Shown here one piece after another: positions 8,045-14,388 of a stretch of DNA of 22,287 nt. Both the position numbers and the translations under genes were made by a program. Below the pieces are notes generated by a model. It was not told the DNA's origin, did no database searches, and saw nothing but the letters and a program-made list of their open reading frames with translations. Where the stretch lies: assembly GCA_037446075.1 (NCBI GenBank), contig JBBIJH010000026.1:1-22287 (forward strand), in the 5' to 3' direction. This stretch comes from JBBIJH01 sp037446075 (lineage in GTDB: Bacteria; Bacteroidota; Ignavibacteria; UBA10030; JAHEZR01). Position 1 is the first letter of the stretch; every line of letters begins with the position of its first letter.

Positions 8045-8160
8045 CTTGAACCGATGTGCCCAGTCCCAGAGGTCTGCCGAAAGACGGTTGGACCTAGGCT
8101 GATGTTGACACGAACGTGAACACCCCATTAGAAGGGATTCAACCGTATCGGGATGGGTTC

Positions 8161-8189
8161 TTGTTATTAACATCCGATTTTGATATATT
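8161..8189 (+). promoter_or_regulatory. Sigma70-like promoter for the TPR-DUF4292-EnvC unit
   Basis: TTGTTA (8161-8166) and TATATT (8184-8189) are 17 bases apart, close to the sigma70 consensus in both sequence and spacing. The surrounding bases are AT-rich, unlike most of the window. Transcription would begin about 8196, leaving a short leader before the TTG start at 8226. Confidence 0.6.
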
Positions 8190-8225
8190 TTTCCGCACAG
8201 AGTAAATCATAAAAGGCTTGATATC

Positions 8226-9887
8226 TTGAAAAAGGAAACGAACAACAATTTCAGCACACCAGCGATGATCGTGGCTCTTCTGCTCCTGTCGCTCGCTGGG
8301 TGTGCCAGCACGAAGGAAGTTCCGCGTGCTGCCGAGCTGCCGAAGGTGAGCGAGCAGCCCAGGACACTCGCTACGAAGGAACCACAGCGTGCTCTCAGCC
8401 ACTTCATTGACGGATGTCTTCTCGACCTCAAGGGGGATTATGCCAAGGCAGTTCTCGAGTATCAAGACGCCCTTCGGTTTGATGATGACGCTGCGATCTA
8501 CTATGCGCTGTCAAAAGACTATGGCTTGCTTGGCAAGCACTTTCTTGCTGCCGAGAACGGTAAGGAGGCTGTTCGCCGCGATCCGAAGAACATCACCTAC
8601 CGTCAACACCTAGCGCAGATCTACCTTGCAGCGCACGAAGTCGACTCTAGCCTTCAGCAGTATCGATCAATTCTTGAAATCGATTCCTCTCACGTCGAGG
8701 CCCTGTATGGGCTTGCCCAATTGTACCAAACGCAAGGGAAACCTCTTGAGGCGATCACAACGTACAAGAAACTCTTGACAAAAATAGAGCCTGATTGGGA
8801 GGTTCTGTATCAGATATCTCAGCTTTACGAGAAGCTCCAGCGATATGAAGACGCAGCGAGTACCTATCACGAGATGCTTGCCATCGACCCGAGCAATCTT
8901 GAGTTGAAGAAACGTCTTGTCGAACTATATCTTCGCACGGGGAAGGTGGATTCCGCCCTCGCCCAACTTGATGAACTCCTCGATCTGTATAGCTCAAACC
9001 CCGATATACAAGTGCTCGTCGGCGATCTTTATCTGGCCAAGAACGAACCGCGAAAAGCCCTTGAGTACTATCATTCCGCTTTGAGACAGGATTCCGTGGG
9101 GATCGATACGAGGCTCCACATTGGGGAAACTCTGCTTCAGCATACACAGAAAGATTCCACGCTTCTCCCCGATACCAAGCGCGTCTTCGAGGGTATCCGT
9201 GACCGATGGCCCACGGATTGGCGGCCCTACTGGTATCTTGCGTTTGCGGCCTTTTCGAGCCGGAGTGACTCCCTTGCTCTTAGAAACCTGACGAAGGTAA
9301 TTGAACTAAGCCCCCGGAATGCAGACGCTTGGTATTACATCGGGACGATTTATTTTCGCTGGGGACAGCATGATTCCGCTGCGAAAGCACTCGAACAATC
9401 CGTCGAGCTTAATCCTCGGAACGTCGACGCGCTCGGAGCTTTGGCCCTCACTTATGATTCTATGAAGCGGCATGAAGATTCGGATCGGATTTATGAAGAA
9501 GGATTGAAACTGGACCAGCACAACGACGTCCTCCTGAATAACTATAGCTACAGCCTTGCGGAACGGGGAATCCAGCTGGAGCGTGCTCTCCAGATGGCAA
9601 AAGAAGCTGTGGAGAAGAAGGCTGATAATTCTTCGTACCTTGACACGATTGGCTGGGTGTATTTCAAACTGGGCGAATACAAAGAAGCAAAGAAATACAT
9701 TGAAAAGGCCGTGGAACTCCGGGACGCCACCGGTGAGAACGGGGCAATCCTGAACGAGCATCTGGGCGACGTGTACTTTAGACTCAATGAGAAAGATAAA
9801 GCCATAGAATATTGGAAGCGTGCACTGCAGATGAATTCTCAGAACGAGATGCTGAAAGAGAAAATCAATCGAGGGACGTTGGAATGA
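8226..9887 (+). CDS. TPR-repeat lipoprotein
   Basis: The 553-residue product starts at TTG 8226, with AAAAGG (8211-8216) 9 bases upstream. This start gives a proper lipoprotein signal, MKKETNNNFSTPAMIVALLL then LSLAGC with Cys26, whereas the first internal ATG would remove the basic N-terminus. From about residue 50 to 545 the chain is a long solenoid of TPR motifs; examples are GDYAKAVLEYQDALRFDDD, VEALYGLAQLYQTQGKPLEA, DAWYYIGTIYFRWGQHDSA and SYLDTIGWVYFKLGEYKEAK. TPR lipoproteins serve as scaffolds in envelope assembly. The last bases overlap the DUF4292 gene in an ATGA arrangement, so translation is probably coupled. The order TPR, DUF4292, M23/EnvC is familiar from Bacteroidota genomes. 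The partner is unknown. Confidence 0.9.
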   Translation: MKKETNNNFSTPAMIVALLLLSLAGCASTKEVPRAAELPKVSEQPRTLATKEPQRALSHFIDGCLLDLKGDYAKAVLEYQDALRFDDDAAIYYALSKDYGLLGKHFLAAENGKEAVRRDPKNITYRQHLAQIYLAAHEVDSSLQQYRSILEIDSSHVEALYGLAQLYQTQGKPLEAITTYKKLLTKIEPDWEVLYQISQLYEKLQRYEDAASTYHEMLAIDPSNLELKKRLVELYLRTGKVDSALAQLDELLDLYSSNPDIQVLVGDLYLAKNEPRKALEYYHSALRQDSVGIDTRLHIGETLLQHTQKDSTLLPDTKRVFEGIRDRWPTDWRPYWYLAFAAFSSRSDSLALRNLTKVIELSPRNADAWYYIGTIYFRWGQHDSAAKALEQSVELNPRNVDALGALALTYDSMKRHEDSDRIYEEGLKLDQHNDVLLNNYSYSLAERGIQLERALQMAKEAVEKKADNSSYLDTIGWVYFKLGEYKEAKKYIEKAVELRDATGENGAILNEHLGDVYFRLNEKDKAIEYWKRALQMNSQNEMLKEKINRGTLE

Positions 9888-10648
9888 GAGAGCCACACGT
9901 TGCCCTCATCAGCCTCCCTTTCTTGGCCGCCCTTGAAATCGCTTGCTCTTCGGTAAAGGTTCTCGATCTATCTCGAACCACTCCAGAGGAAATCCTCCAG
10001 CGAGTGCGTCTGAATCAGGGTGTGGTCTCGACCCTTCAAGCCAGCGGCGCGATCTCCATTGAAAGCGCGGAGTTCTCAGGAACTGGCAGCATTAGTGTTT
10101 CGCTGAAACGGCCGGATTCACTCTTGATCAAAATCGAAGGCCCCTTTGGATTAGATATCGGCTCTATGTTATTGACGGAGGAGCGCTTCATCTACTACGA
10201 CAGCTACTCGAACCGAGTCGTCACAGGGGCAACTACCAAGAAGAACATCCGTAACCTTCTCAGAGTGGACTTAAGCTTCTCGGATGTGATGGATTTGATT
10301 TCTGGAACTACATCGTTGACCCGCCAAGTCGTTCCACCAGACTCCATTGCAGTCGATGGAGGAGACTTGGTTCTTTACTTTCACAACGCGTCATCCACAG
10401 AACGCTACCGAGTCGACGCCGAGAGGTCTGTCGTCACCCGCTATGAGGTCTTCGGAGACGACGAGCCTATACTACTGACACGCTTTGCCAAATTCAGCCG
10501 GATAGAGAACACAATGCTTCCCCATTCCATCCGCGTGCTGACTCGCAAGCAGGGCCTCTCGCTTCACTACGATGAGATCACTATCAACAAACCTAGACTT
10601 GACCTCTTCATCTCGATTCCTGAAAACGCCAGGCGGATCTATTGGTGA
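9884..10648 (+). CDS. DUF4292 protein, LolA/LolB-like fold
   Basis: From ATG 9884, which overlaps the previous stop, the product has 254 residues; GAGGGA lies just upstream. Longer in-frame starts fall inside the TPR gene. The N-terminus MREPHVALISLPFLAALEIAC is a signal sequence with a possible lipid site at Cys21, although Glu in the lipobox is unusual, so simple cleavage is also possible. The body matches DUF4292: TPEEILQRVRLNQGVVSTLQASGAISIE, then GTGSISVSLKRPDSLLIKIEGPFGLDIGSMLL and FIYYDSYSNRVVTG, an open beta-barrel pattern like LolA/LolB lipoprotein carriers. The role is inferred to be handling of a hydrophobic envelope ligand. It is 6 bases from the EnvC-like gene and very probably cotranscribed. 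Confidence 0.85.
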   Translation: MREPHVALISLPFLAALEIACSSVKVLDLSRTTPEEILQRVRLNQGVVSTLQASGAISIESAEFSGTGSISVSLKRPDSLLIKIEGPFGLDIGSMLLTEERFIYYDSYSNRVVTGATTKKNIRNLLRVDLSFSDVMDLISGTTSLTRQVVPPDSIAVDGGDLVLYFHNASSTERYRVDAERSVVTRYEVFGDDEPILLTRFAKFSRIENTMLPHSIRVLTRKQGLSLHYDEITINKPRLDLFISIPENARRIYW

Positions 10649-10654
10649 GTTAAA

Positions 10655-11869
10655 ATGAAGGCCCTCGCACTGGCCCTTCTTGGCACCATGTTCGAACTGA
10701 TTCATCCACCATTGGGCTATTCCCAAGCGGGTTCGCGCGACATACAAGCAAGGGAGAAAGAACTCCGGAAGCTTCAACGGGAGATCGATCAGTATGAGAG
10801 CAAGATTAGGAAAAGCGAACAGCGAGAAAAGAGCGCCCTTGAGACCCTTGATTATTATGACCGTCAGGGCCTGCTGATCCGAAGGTTGCTCCGGACATTA
10901 AAAGAACAAAGCACGCAGCTTCAGAAAGACATCGATGAATTGCGAAGAGGGATCCGTTCTTCGGAGAACCAGCTCGGCAGCCTCAGGGATGAGTATGCAG
11001 CTTACGTTGCGTCGGTGTACAAGTACAGTCGACTTCAGGACTTGGAGCTCCTCCTCACCTCAAAATCCTTAAACCAACTTGCCATTCGAGCGGAATACCT
11101 CCGACGGTTCACTGATCAAAGGAAGAACGAGATCAGCTCCATCTCGCGAAGTAAGTCGCAACTCGAACGCCAGTCAAAGACGCTACAGGCGAAACTTCTC
11201 GCTCAGGAAAAGCTGATAACGCAGAAGGCAGCAGAGGAACGGCGGATCAAGAACAAGACGGCTGAACAGCAGAAGCTTCTTGCTTCTATCCGACGGAACA
11301 TGGATAGCTACCGGAAGGAACTGCAAAGGAAGTCGTCGGCAGTAACGCAGCTTGAGAAAATGATGGCAGATTTGATCGAAAGGGAAAGAATCAGAAAAGC
11401 GCATGATGCCGAGGCAGCAAAAAAGGAGGATCGAAGACTTCCCGAGGTTTCCTCCGCTGGTTTTGGGATTGCGACCCGCCGTGGCAGACTTCCTTGGCCT
11501 GTCGATGGGGGGACAATTGCGGCGCGATACGGAAATCAAATCCACCCCGTTTTGAAAACCGTTACACACAACACCGGAATCGATATCTCCGTACCCCCGG
11601 GCAGCAATGTCCGGAGTGTAGCGGCTGGCGAGGTAGCGATCATCTCGTGGCTTCCTTCCTATGGAAATCTCGTCATCATTAATCACAACTACGGCTACCG
11701 CACGGTTTACACCCATCTCTCCGAGATTCTGGTCGTCCAAGGACAGAAGGTTGGAGAAGGAGATCTCATCGGCAAGAGTGGAGAATCTCTCTCTGGACCC
11801 GTGTTGCATTTCGAACTCTGGAAGGAACGAGAGAAGCAGGATCCAGAGCTGTGGTTGAGCAAACGATAG
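10655..11869 (+). CDS. EnvC-like murein hydrolase activator with degenerate LytM (M23) domain
   Basis: The product has 404 residues: a signal peptide (about 1-24, ending GYSQA), a long coiled coil (about 28-255, rich in Lys, Glu, Gln, Arg) and a C-terminal LytM/M23 domain (about 278-400). In active M23 enzymes the metal site has HxGxD and HxH. Here the first motif reads NTGID, with Asn306 in place of the His and Asp310 kept. The second reads VLHFE, with Val383 in place of the catalytic His and His385 kept. His354 in YTHLS is also kept. This is the pattern of EnvC and NlpD-type proteins, which do not cut peptidoglycan but activate amidases at division. His305 sits next to Asn306 and could substitute, so inactivity is an inference. 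It follows DUF4292 by 6 bases. Confidence 0.88.
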   Translation: MKALALALLGTMFELIHPPLGYSQAGSRDIQAREKELRKLQREIDQYESKIRKSEQREKSALETLDYYDRQGLLIRRLLRTLKEQSTQLQKDIDELRRGIRSSENQLGSLRDEYAAYVASVYKYSRLQDLELLLTSKSLNQLAIRAEYLRRFTDQRKNEISSISRSKSQLERQSKTLQAKLLAQEKLITQKAAEERRIKNKTAEQQKLLASIRRNMDSYRKELQRKSSAVTQLEKMMADLIERERIRKAHDAEAAKKEDRRLPEVSSAGFGIATRRGRLPWPVDGGTIAARYGNQIHPVLKTVTHNTGIDISVPPGSNVRSVAAGEVAIISWLPSYGNLVIINHNYGYRTVYTHLSEILVVQGQKVGEGDLIGKSGESLSGPVLHFELWKEREKQDPELWLSKR

Positions 11870-12000
11870 AACGGGAGCGCTTGGATTGCTCTGTCCTTCA
11901 ATTTTTTCGGCTTGGAGATGGTACTTTGACGCAGAGCCAGCCATTCGGTCGTAGTTCTCCTGATTCTACTTCCATCCTTCCACCTTTCAGATCTCCCCGT

Positions 12001-12603
12001 ATGTGCCTACTGATCTTACTTCCCCTGGCGTTCCTTCTCCACCTGAAGCCGAGCCAGCACGGCATCAGTATCCGCGATGAAAAAGACACCGTCGCTGTAA
12101 GAATCATTACGGAGTTCGGGAACATCGACATCGAACTTTACGCCAAGAAAGCTCCGGTCACGGTCCAGAACTTCCTGAGATATGTCGATGGCGGCTTCTA
12201 CAACGGAGGGGTTTTCCACCGAACAGTGAAGCTTGATAATCAGCCCGACAGGAAAATTCTCATCGAAGTCATTCAAGCCGGAGCGAACGCGGATTCCCTC
12301 AAGAAGAAAAGCTTCCCTCCGATCACGCTGGAGAGAACGACCAAGACCGGTCTGCGTCATTTAAACGGCACGATCTCGATGGCGAGAGACACCCCCAACT
12401 CCGCCACATCCGATTTCTTCATCTGCATCGGTGATCAACCATCCCTGGATTACGGTGGAAAGAGGAATCCGGATGGACAGGGATTCGCTGCCTTCGGGAA
12501 AGTCGTGGAAGGGATGGATATAGTGAAGAAGATTCAGAGGTCGCCAGCAGCGGGACAGAGGCTGACGCCACCAGTGGGGATCCTGGAGATAAAAAGAAGG
12601 TAA
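12001..12603 (+). CDS. Secreted cyclophilin-type peptidyl-prolyl cis-trans isomerase
   Basis: From ATG 12001 the product has 200 residues. The start gives a hydrophobic signal (MCLLILLPLAFLLHLKPSQ) but has no clear ribosome site; the frame extends upstream to GTG 11851 inside the EnvC-like gene. Cyclophilin landmarks are present in order: VRIITEFGNIDIELYAKKAP, TVQNFLRYVDGGFYNGGVFHR (FHR is the active-site motif), QAGAN, NGTISMAR, SATSDFFICIGDQPSLD and FAAFGKVVEGMDIVKKI. It catalyses proline isomerisation, probably during folding of exported proteins. It lies 131 bases after the EnvC-like gene and is the last gene before the convergent junction. Confidence 0.85.
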   Translation: MCLLILLPLAFLLHLKPSQHGISIRDEKDTVAVRIITEFGNIDIELYAKKAPVTVQNFLRYVDGGFYNGGVFHRTVKLDNQPDRKILIEVIQAGANADSLKKKSFPPITLERTTKTGLRHLNGTISMARDTPNSATSDFFICIGDQPSLDYGGKRNPDGQGFAAFGKVVEGMDIVKKIQRSPAAGQRLTPPVGILEIKRR

Positions 12604-12655
12604 TGCAGGATGATGAGATGTCGGATATGGGATGGGAGACTTCGGGTGCAGGATG
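12604..12655 (+). repeat. Imperfect direct repeats after the isomerase gene
   Basis: TGCAGGATG occurs at 12604-12612 and 12647-12655, and CCAGGATG follows near 12669. The stretch to 12690 is a run of GGATG-like units without coding signals. It may be slippage-derived junk. Confidence 0.3.
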
Positions 12656-12684
12656 CAAGATCTGTGATCCAGGATGAATGAATC

Positions 12685-12712
12685 CCGCCGTCACTTTGGT
12701 TCCAAAGGGCGG
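12685..12712. terminator. Possible two-way hairpin at the convergent gene junction
   Basis: CCGCC (12685-12689) pairs with GGCGG (12708-12712), and CTTTG (12694-12698) with CAAAG (12703-12707), with GTCA bulged and a GTTC loop. It lies where + and - transcripts meet and overlaps the last codons of the small - strand gene. Neither side has a T run, so a terminator role is uncertain. Confidence 0.35.
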
Positions 12713-13023
12713 AATTCTCCCGTTTCGTCGATCACAACTTTGTAGCCTTCTAGCTCCTTCGGGATCTTCCTCTGAAGCTCTTCGGTCTTCTTCACTACGA
12801 AGACTTTGATGCAGGGCTTCCCCTCGGATTCTCCAATGGCTGTCCCGATTACTCCTGGGATTGACATCAGATGGTCCGTGTGGTTGTTCAAAACTGTCTC
12901 AATTGTTTTTTGTCCCATCGGTCTGTCGCTTTCTCGATTGCAGCAAATGTCTCCTAGAAGTCCAGCGAGTAGAATCCCACCAGACAGAAGAAGCAACCCA
13001 AGCGGTTTGATTGTTGATTCCAT
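12691..13023 (-). CDS. Free-standing copy of the adjacent protease's N-terminal domain
   Basis: This 110-residue product starts at ATG 13023-13021, with a GGAGAGG ribosome site. Residues about 7-27 are hydrophobic and end in LLGDICC, so it is exported or membrane-anchored; the lipobox is not canonical. Residues about 41-104 resemble residues about 55-118 of the neighbouring protease. NNHTDHLMSIPGVIGTAIG parallels NKHTDRLLAVDGVVGTATG, KPCIKVFVVKK parallels RPVVKIFTKE, and YKVVIDETGEF parallels VSVVVEATGEF. It has no protease domain. A hairpin (13041-13073) separates it from the protease gene, so the two may be expressed at different levels. A role as an inhibitor, folding helper or decoy is inference from comparison with propeptide-like proteins. 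It could also be a leftover of duplication, but its intact frame and signal argue for function. Confidence 0.75.
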   Translation of the reverse strand: MESTIKPLGLLLLSGGILLAGLLGDICCNRESDRPMGQKTIETVLNNHTDHLMSIPGVIGTAIGESEGKPCIKVFVVKKTEELQRKIPKELEGYKVVIDETGEFRPLEPK

Positions 13024-13030
13024 CGCCTCT

Positions 13031-13073
13031 CCAAAAGAAGAAAAGGGCATCGACTTCCCGCTCGAGCCCTTTT
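13031..13073 (-). terminator. Probable terminator or attenuator after the protease gene
   Basis: On the - strand AAAAGGGC (13073-13066) pairs with GCCCTTTT (13048-13041) across a 17-base loop, followed by TTTTCTTCTTTT-like bases running to about 13034. It lies 26 bases after the protease stop, just before the ribosome site of the small downstream gene, so it may let only part of the transcripts through. Confidence 0.6.
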
Positions 13074-13098
13074 CCGGAAAATCCTAGTACCGTCCCGC

Positions 13099-14196
13099 TT
13101 AGATCCCGTCGATTGTCACACCAAACCTTGAGAGCACAGAATCGATGGGATTCGCGATCGCAGTCTTGCCGCTGGCGTCGCCTGCAAACAACAATCCAAC
13201 GGGATTCGCCCCGGGATCAGTCACAAGAAGGGAACCCGAGTCGCCCGGTTTGATGAACGAAGCTTTCTTTGCAGAGACGATAATCTGGCGGACGAAACGA
13301 GCTGTCCCGGAGGATCCATAATTAATTAGAATCGTAGCATTAACGCCACTCACAACGCCTTTCGTTAGAGAAGTTGTCCGCCCGTACTTCTGCACTTTCA
13401 AGCCAACGGAAGCGGGGACAGTTGCGGACTTCGGGGTGCCATATCCATCGGCGGGGGTTGAGCTTCCAAGGTTCTCCGTAGATGAAAGAGCAATCGCGGC
13501 ATCGATAACATTATTTGCTGAATTTGAAAAAACGATCGACTCAAATGCTGAAAGCGTTCCGATAACGTTCGCGGAGCTAAACACACATCTCGTATCGTAC
13601 AGGCCTGGTTGCACCACATCGCTGCCGATCGGCGCGCTATTCTCAAGTGCATACACGTGGTTATTGCTTAGCGCATAGACATTGGAACCGTTCTTCACTC
13701 TGCAGCCAATCGTTCCTGCCGAGCACTCGCCCTCGTTGCCTGTTGAGACCCCGATTGGGACCGGCCTTGCATAGGCCGACGTGTTGGATGAAGAACCGCT
13801 CGACTTTCCTTTGCCTGTTCCAATGTCGTCCTGGAGGGCATAAAACTCTCCAGTCGCTTCAACAACGACAGAAACGCCTTCTATCTCCGCTGGAAGAATT
13901 CCTCGAGCTCCGCCTTCTTTAGTGAATATCTTTACTACAGGTCTGCCATCTTCTCGAAAGCCTGTGGCTGTTCCAACTACCCCATCGACTGCAAGCAAGC
14001 GGTCCGTGTGCTTATTCTGGATTGCCATCACAGCCTGCAATTGAGCAGCTTTGGAGAGCACGCCCGTCTGTTGTGTCGCCGACGGTGTGACGACGTCCTG
14101 GGATTCCTTCGTGCATCCAGCCCCTACAAAGCCCAATCCAAGGGCCGAGATTGCAACGAGGACTAGAATCGCACGTGAGAATTTCTTGAACGGCAT
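13099..14196 (-). CDS. Trypsin-like serine protease lipoprotein with N-terminal partner domain
   Basis: The 365-residue product has a lipoprotein signal (MPFKKFSRAILVLVAISALG, then LGFVGAGC with Cys28). Residues about 55-118 form a small alpha/beta-like domain that is shared with the next gene downstream. After a Gly/Ser-rich linker (about 126-142), residues about 145-365 form a chymotrypsin-fold protease. The expected triad is visible: His180 in ALSNNHV, Asp232 in VIDAAIA, and Ser320 in KPGDSGSLLV. Several bacterial relatives of this type group with the plant Nal1-like trypsin family, but I am not certain of that placement. AGGAAGGAGGT (14207-14217) lies 10 bases before ATG 14196, and a promoter lies upstream at 14263-14291. 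The substrate is unknown; it is likely periplasmic or surface-anchored. Confidence 0.85.
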   Translation of the reverse strand: MPFKKFSRAILVLVAISALGLGFVGAGCTKESQDVVTPSATQQTGVLSKAAQLQAVMAIQNKHTDRLLAVDGVVGTATGFREDGRPVVKIFTKEGGARGILPAEIEGVSVVVEATGEFYALQDDIGTGKGKSSGSSSNTSAYARPVPIGVSTGNEGECSAGTIGCRVKNGSNVYALSNNHVYALENSAPIGSDVVQPGLYDTRCVFSSANVIGTLSAFESIVFSNSANNVIDAAIALSSTENLGSSTPADGYGTPKSATVPASVGLKVQKYGRTTSLTKGVVSGVNATILINYGSSGTARFVRQIIVSAKKASFIKPGDSGSLLVTDPGANPVGLLFAGDASGKTAIANPIDSVLSRFGVTIDGI

Positions 14197-14262
14197 GTCG
14201 ATCGTTACCTCCTTCCTCGCCTCGTATTGACGAGGTATCTCATCAACCCAATTTTATGGTCA

Positions 14263-14291
14263 AATATACACTCGCCTATTCCAAGAGTCAA
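14263..14291 (-). promoter_or_regulatory. Sigma70-like promoter of the protease gene
   Basis: On the - strand TTGACT (14291-14286) and TATATT (14268-14263) are 17 bases apart. TATATTTG also fits the Bacteroidota -7 pattern TAnnTTTG. Transcription would start near 14256. The leader carries a small hairpin, CCTCG/CGAGG (14220-14235), just before the ribosome site. Confidence 0.7.
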
Positions 14292-14296
14292 GGAAA

Positions 14297-14378
14297 AATG
14301 CGGAGGCCTTGCACCCCTGGGTCCGGAGATCGGTGACAAGCTCTCAACGTGAAAAAAGACTCCTGCTATCTCCGCATT
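14297..14378 (-). terminator. Possible terminator at the end of the APC permease operon
   Basis: On the - strand AATGCGGAG (14378-14370) pairs perfectly with CTCCGCATT (14305-14297), followed by a short T run (14298-14294). The 64-base loop is long for a Rho-independent terminator. It directly abuts the protease promoter. Confidence 0.4.
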
Positions 14379-14388
14379 GATGAAGCAC

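Larger units (their letters stand above)
7664..8225. other. 562-base gene-free region between two envelope units
   Basis: No convincing gene lies here; the open frames at 7856-8119 and 7934-8173 lack ribosome sites and domain signals. It contains a pyrimidine-rich stretch (about 7831-7865), a perfect 6-base-pair hairpin (7906-7922), a 12-base palindrome (8033-8044) and a promoter near its right end (8161-8189). The rest shows nothing I can interpret; it may be a decayed gene or an untranslated leader. Confidence 0.6.

Noticed and set aside
8105..8110. Perfect TTGACA as a -35 box
   Set aside because: At 17 bases' distance there is only TTAGAA, a poor -10; the 8161-8189 pair is better and nearer the gene.
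7856..8119. 87-codon open frame in the long gene-free region
   Set aside because: No ribosome site, Arg/Ser/Leu-rich composition and no pattern of a folded protein.
9306..9896. 196-codon open frame on the - strand opposite the TPR gene
   Set aside because: The + strand TPR repeats explain the region; the antisense frame has no recognisable features.
11183..11944. 253-codon open frame on the - strand opposite the EnvC-like gene
   Set aside because: It lies wholly against a clear coiled-coil/LytM gene, has low-complexity Ser/Arg/Leu composition and no domain or ribosome site.
12604..12690. CRISPR-like repeats
   Set aside because: The repeated unit is only 9 bases with unequal spacing and only two exact copies; no cas genes are present.
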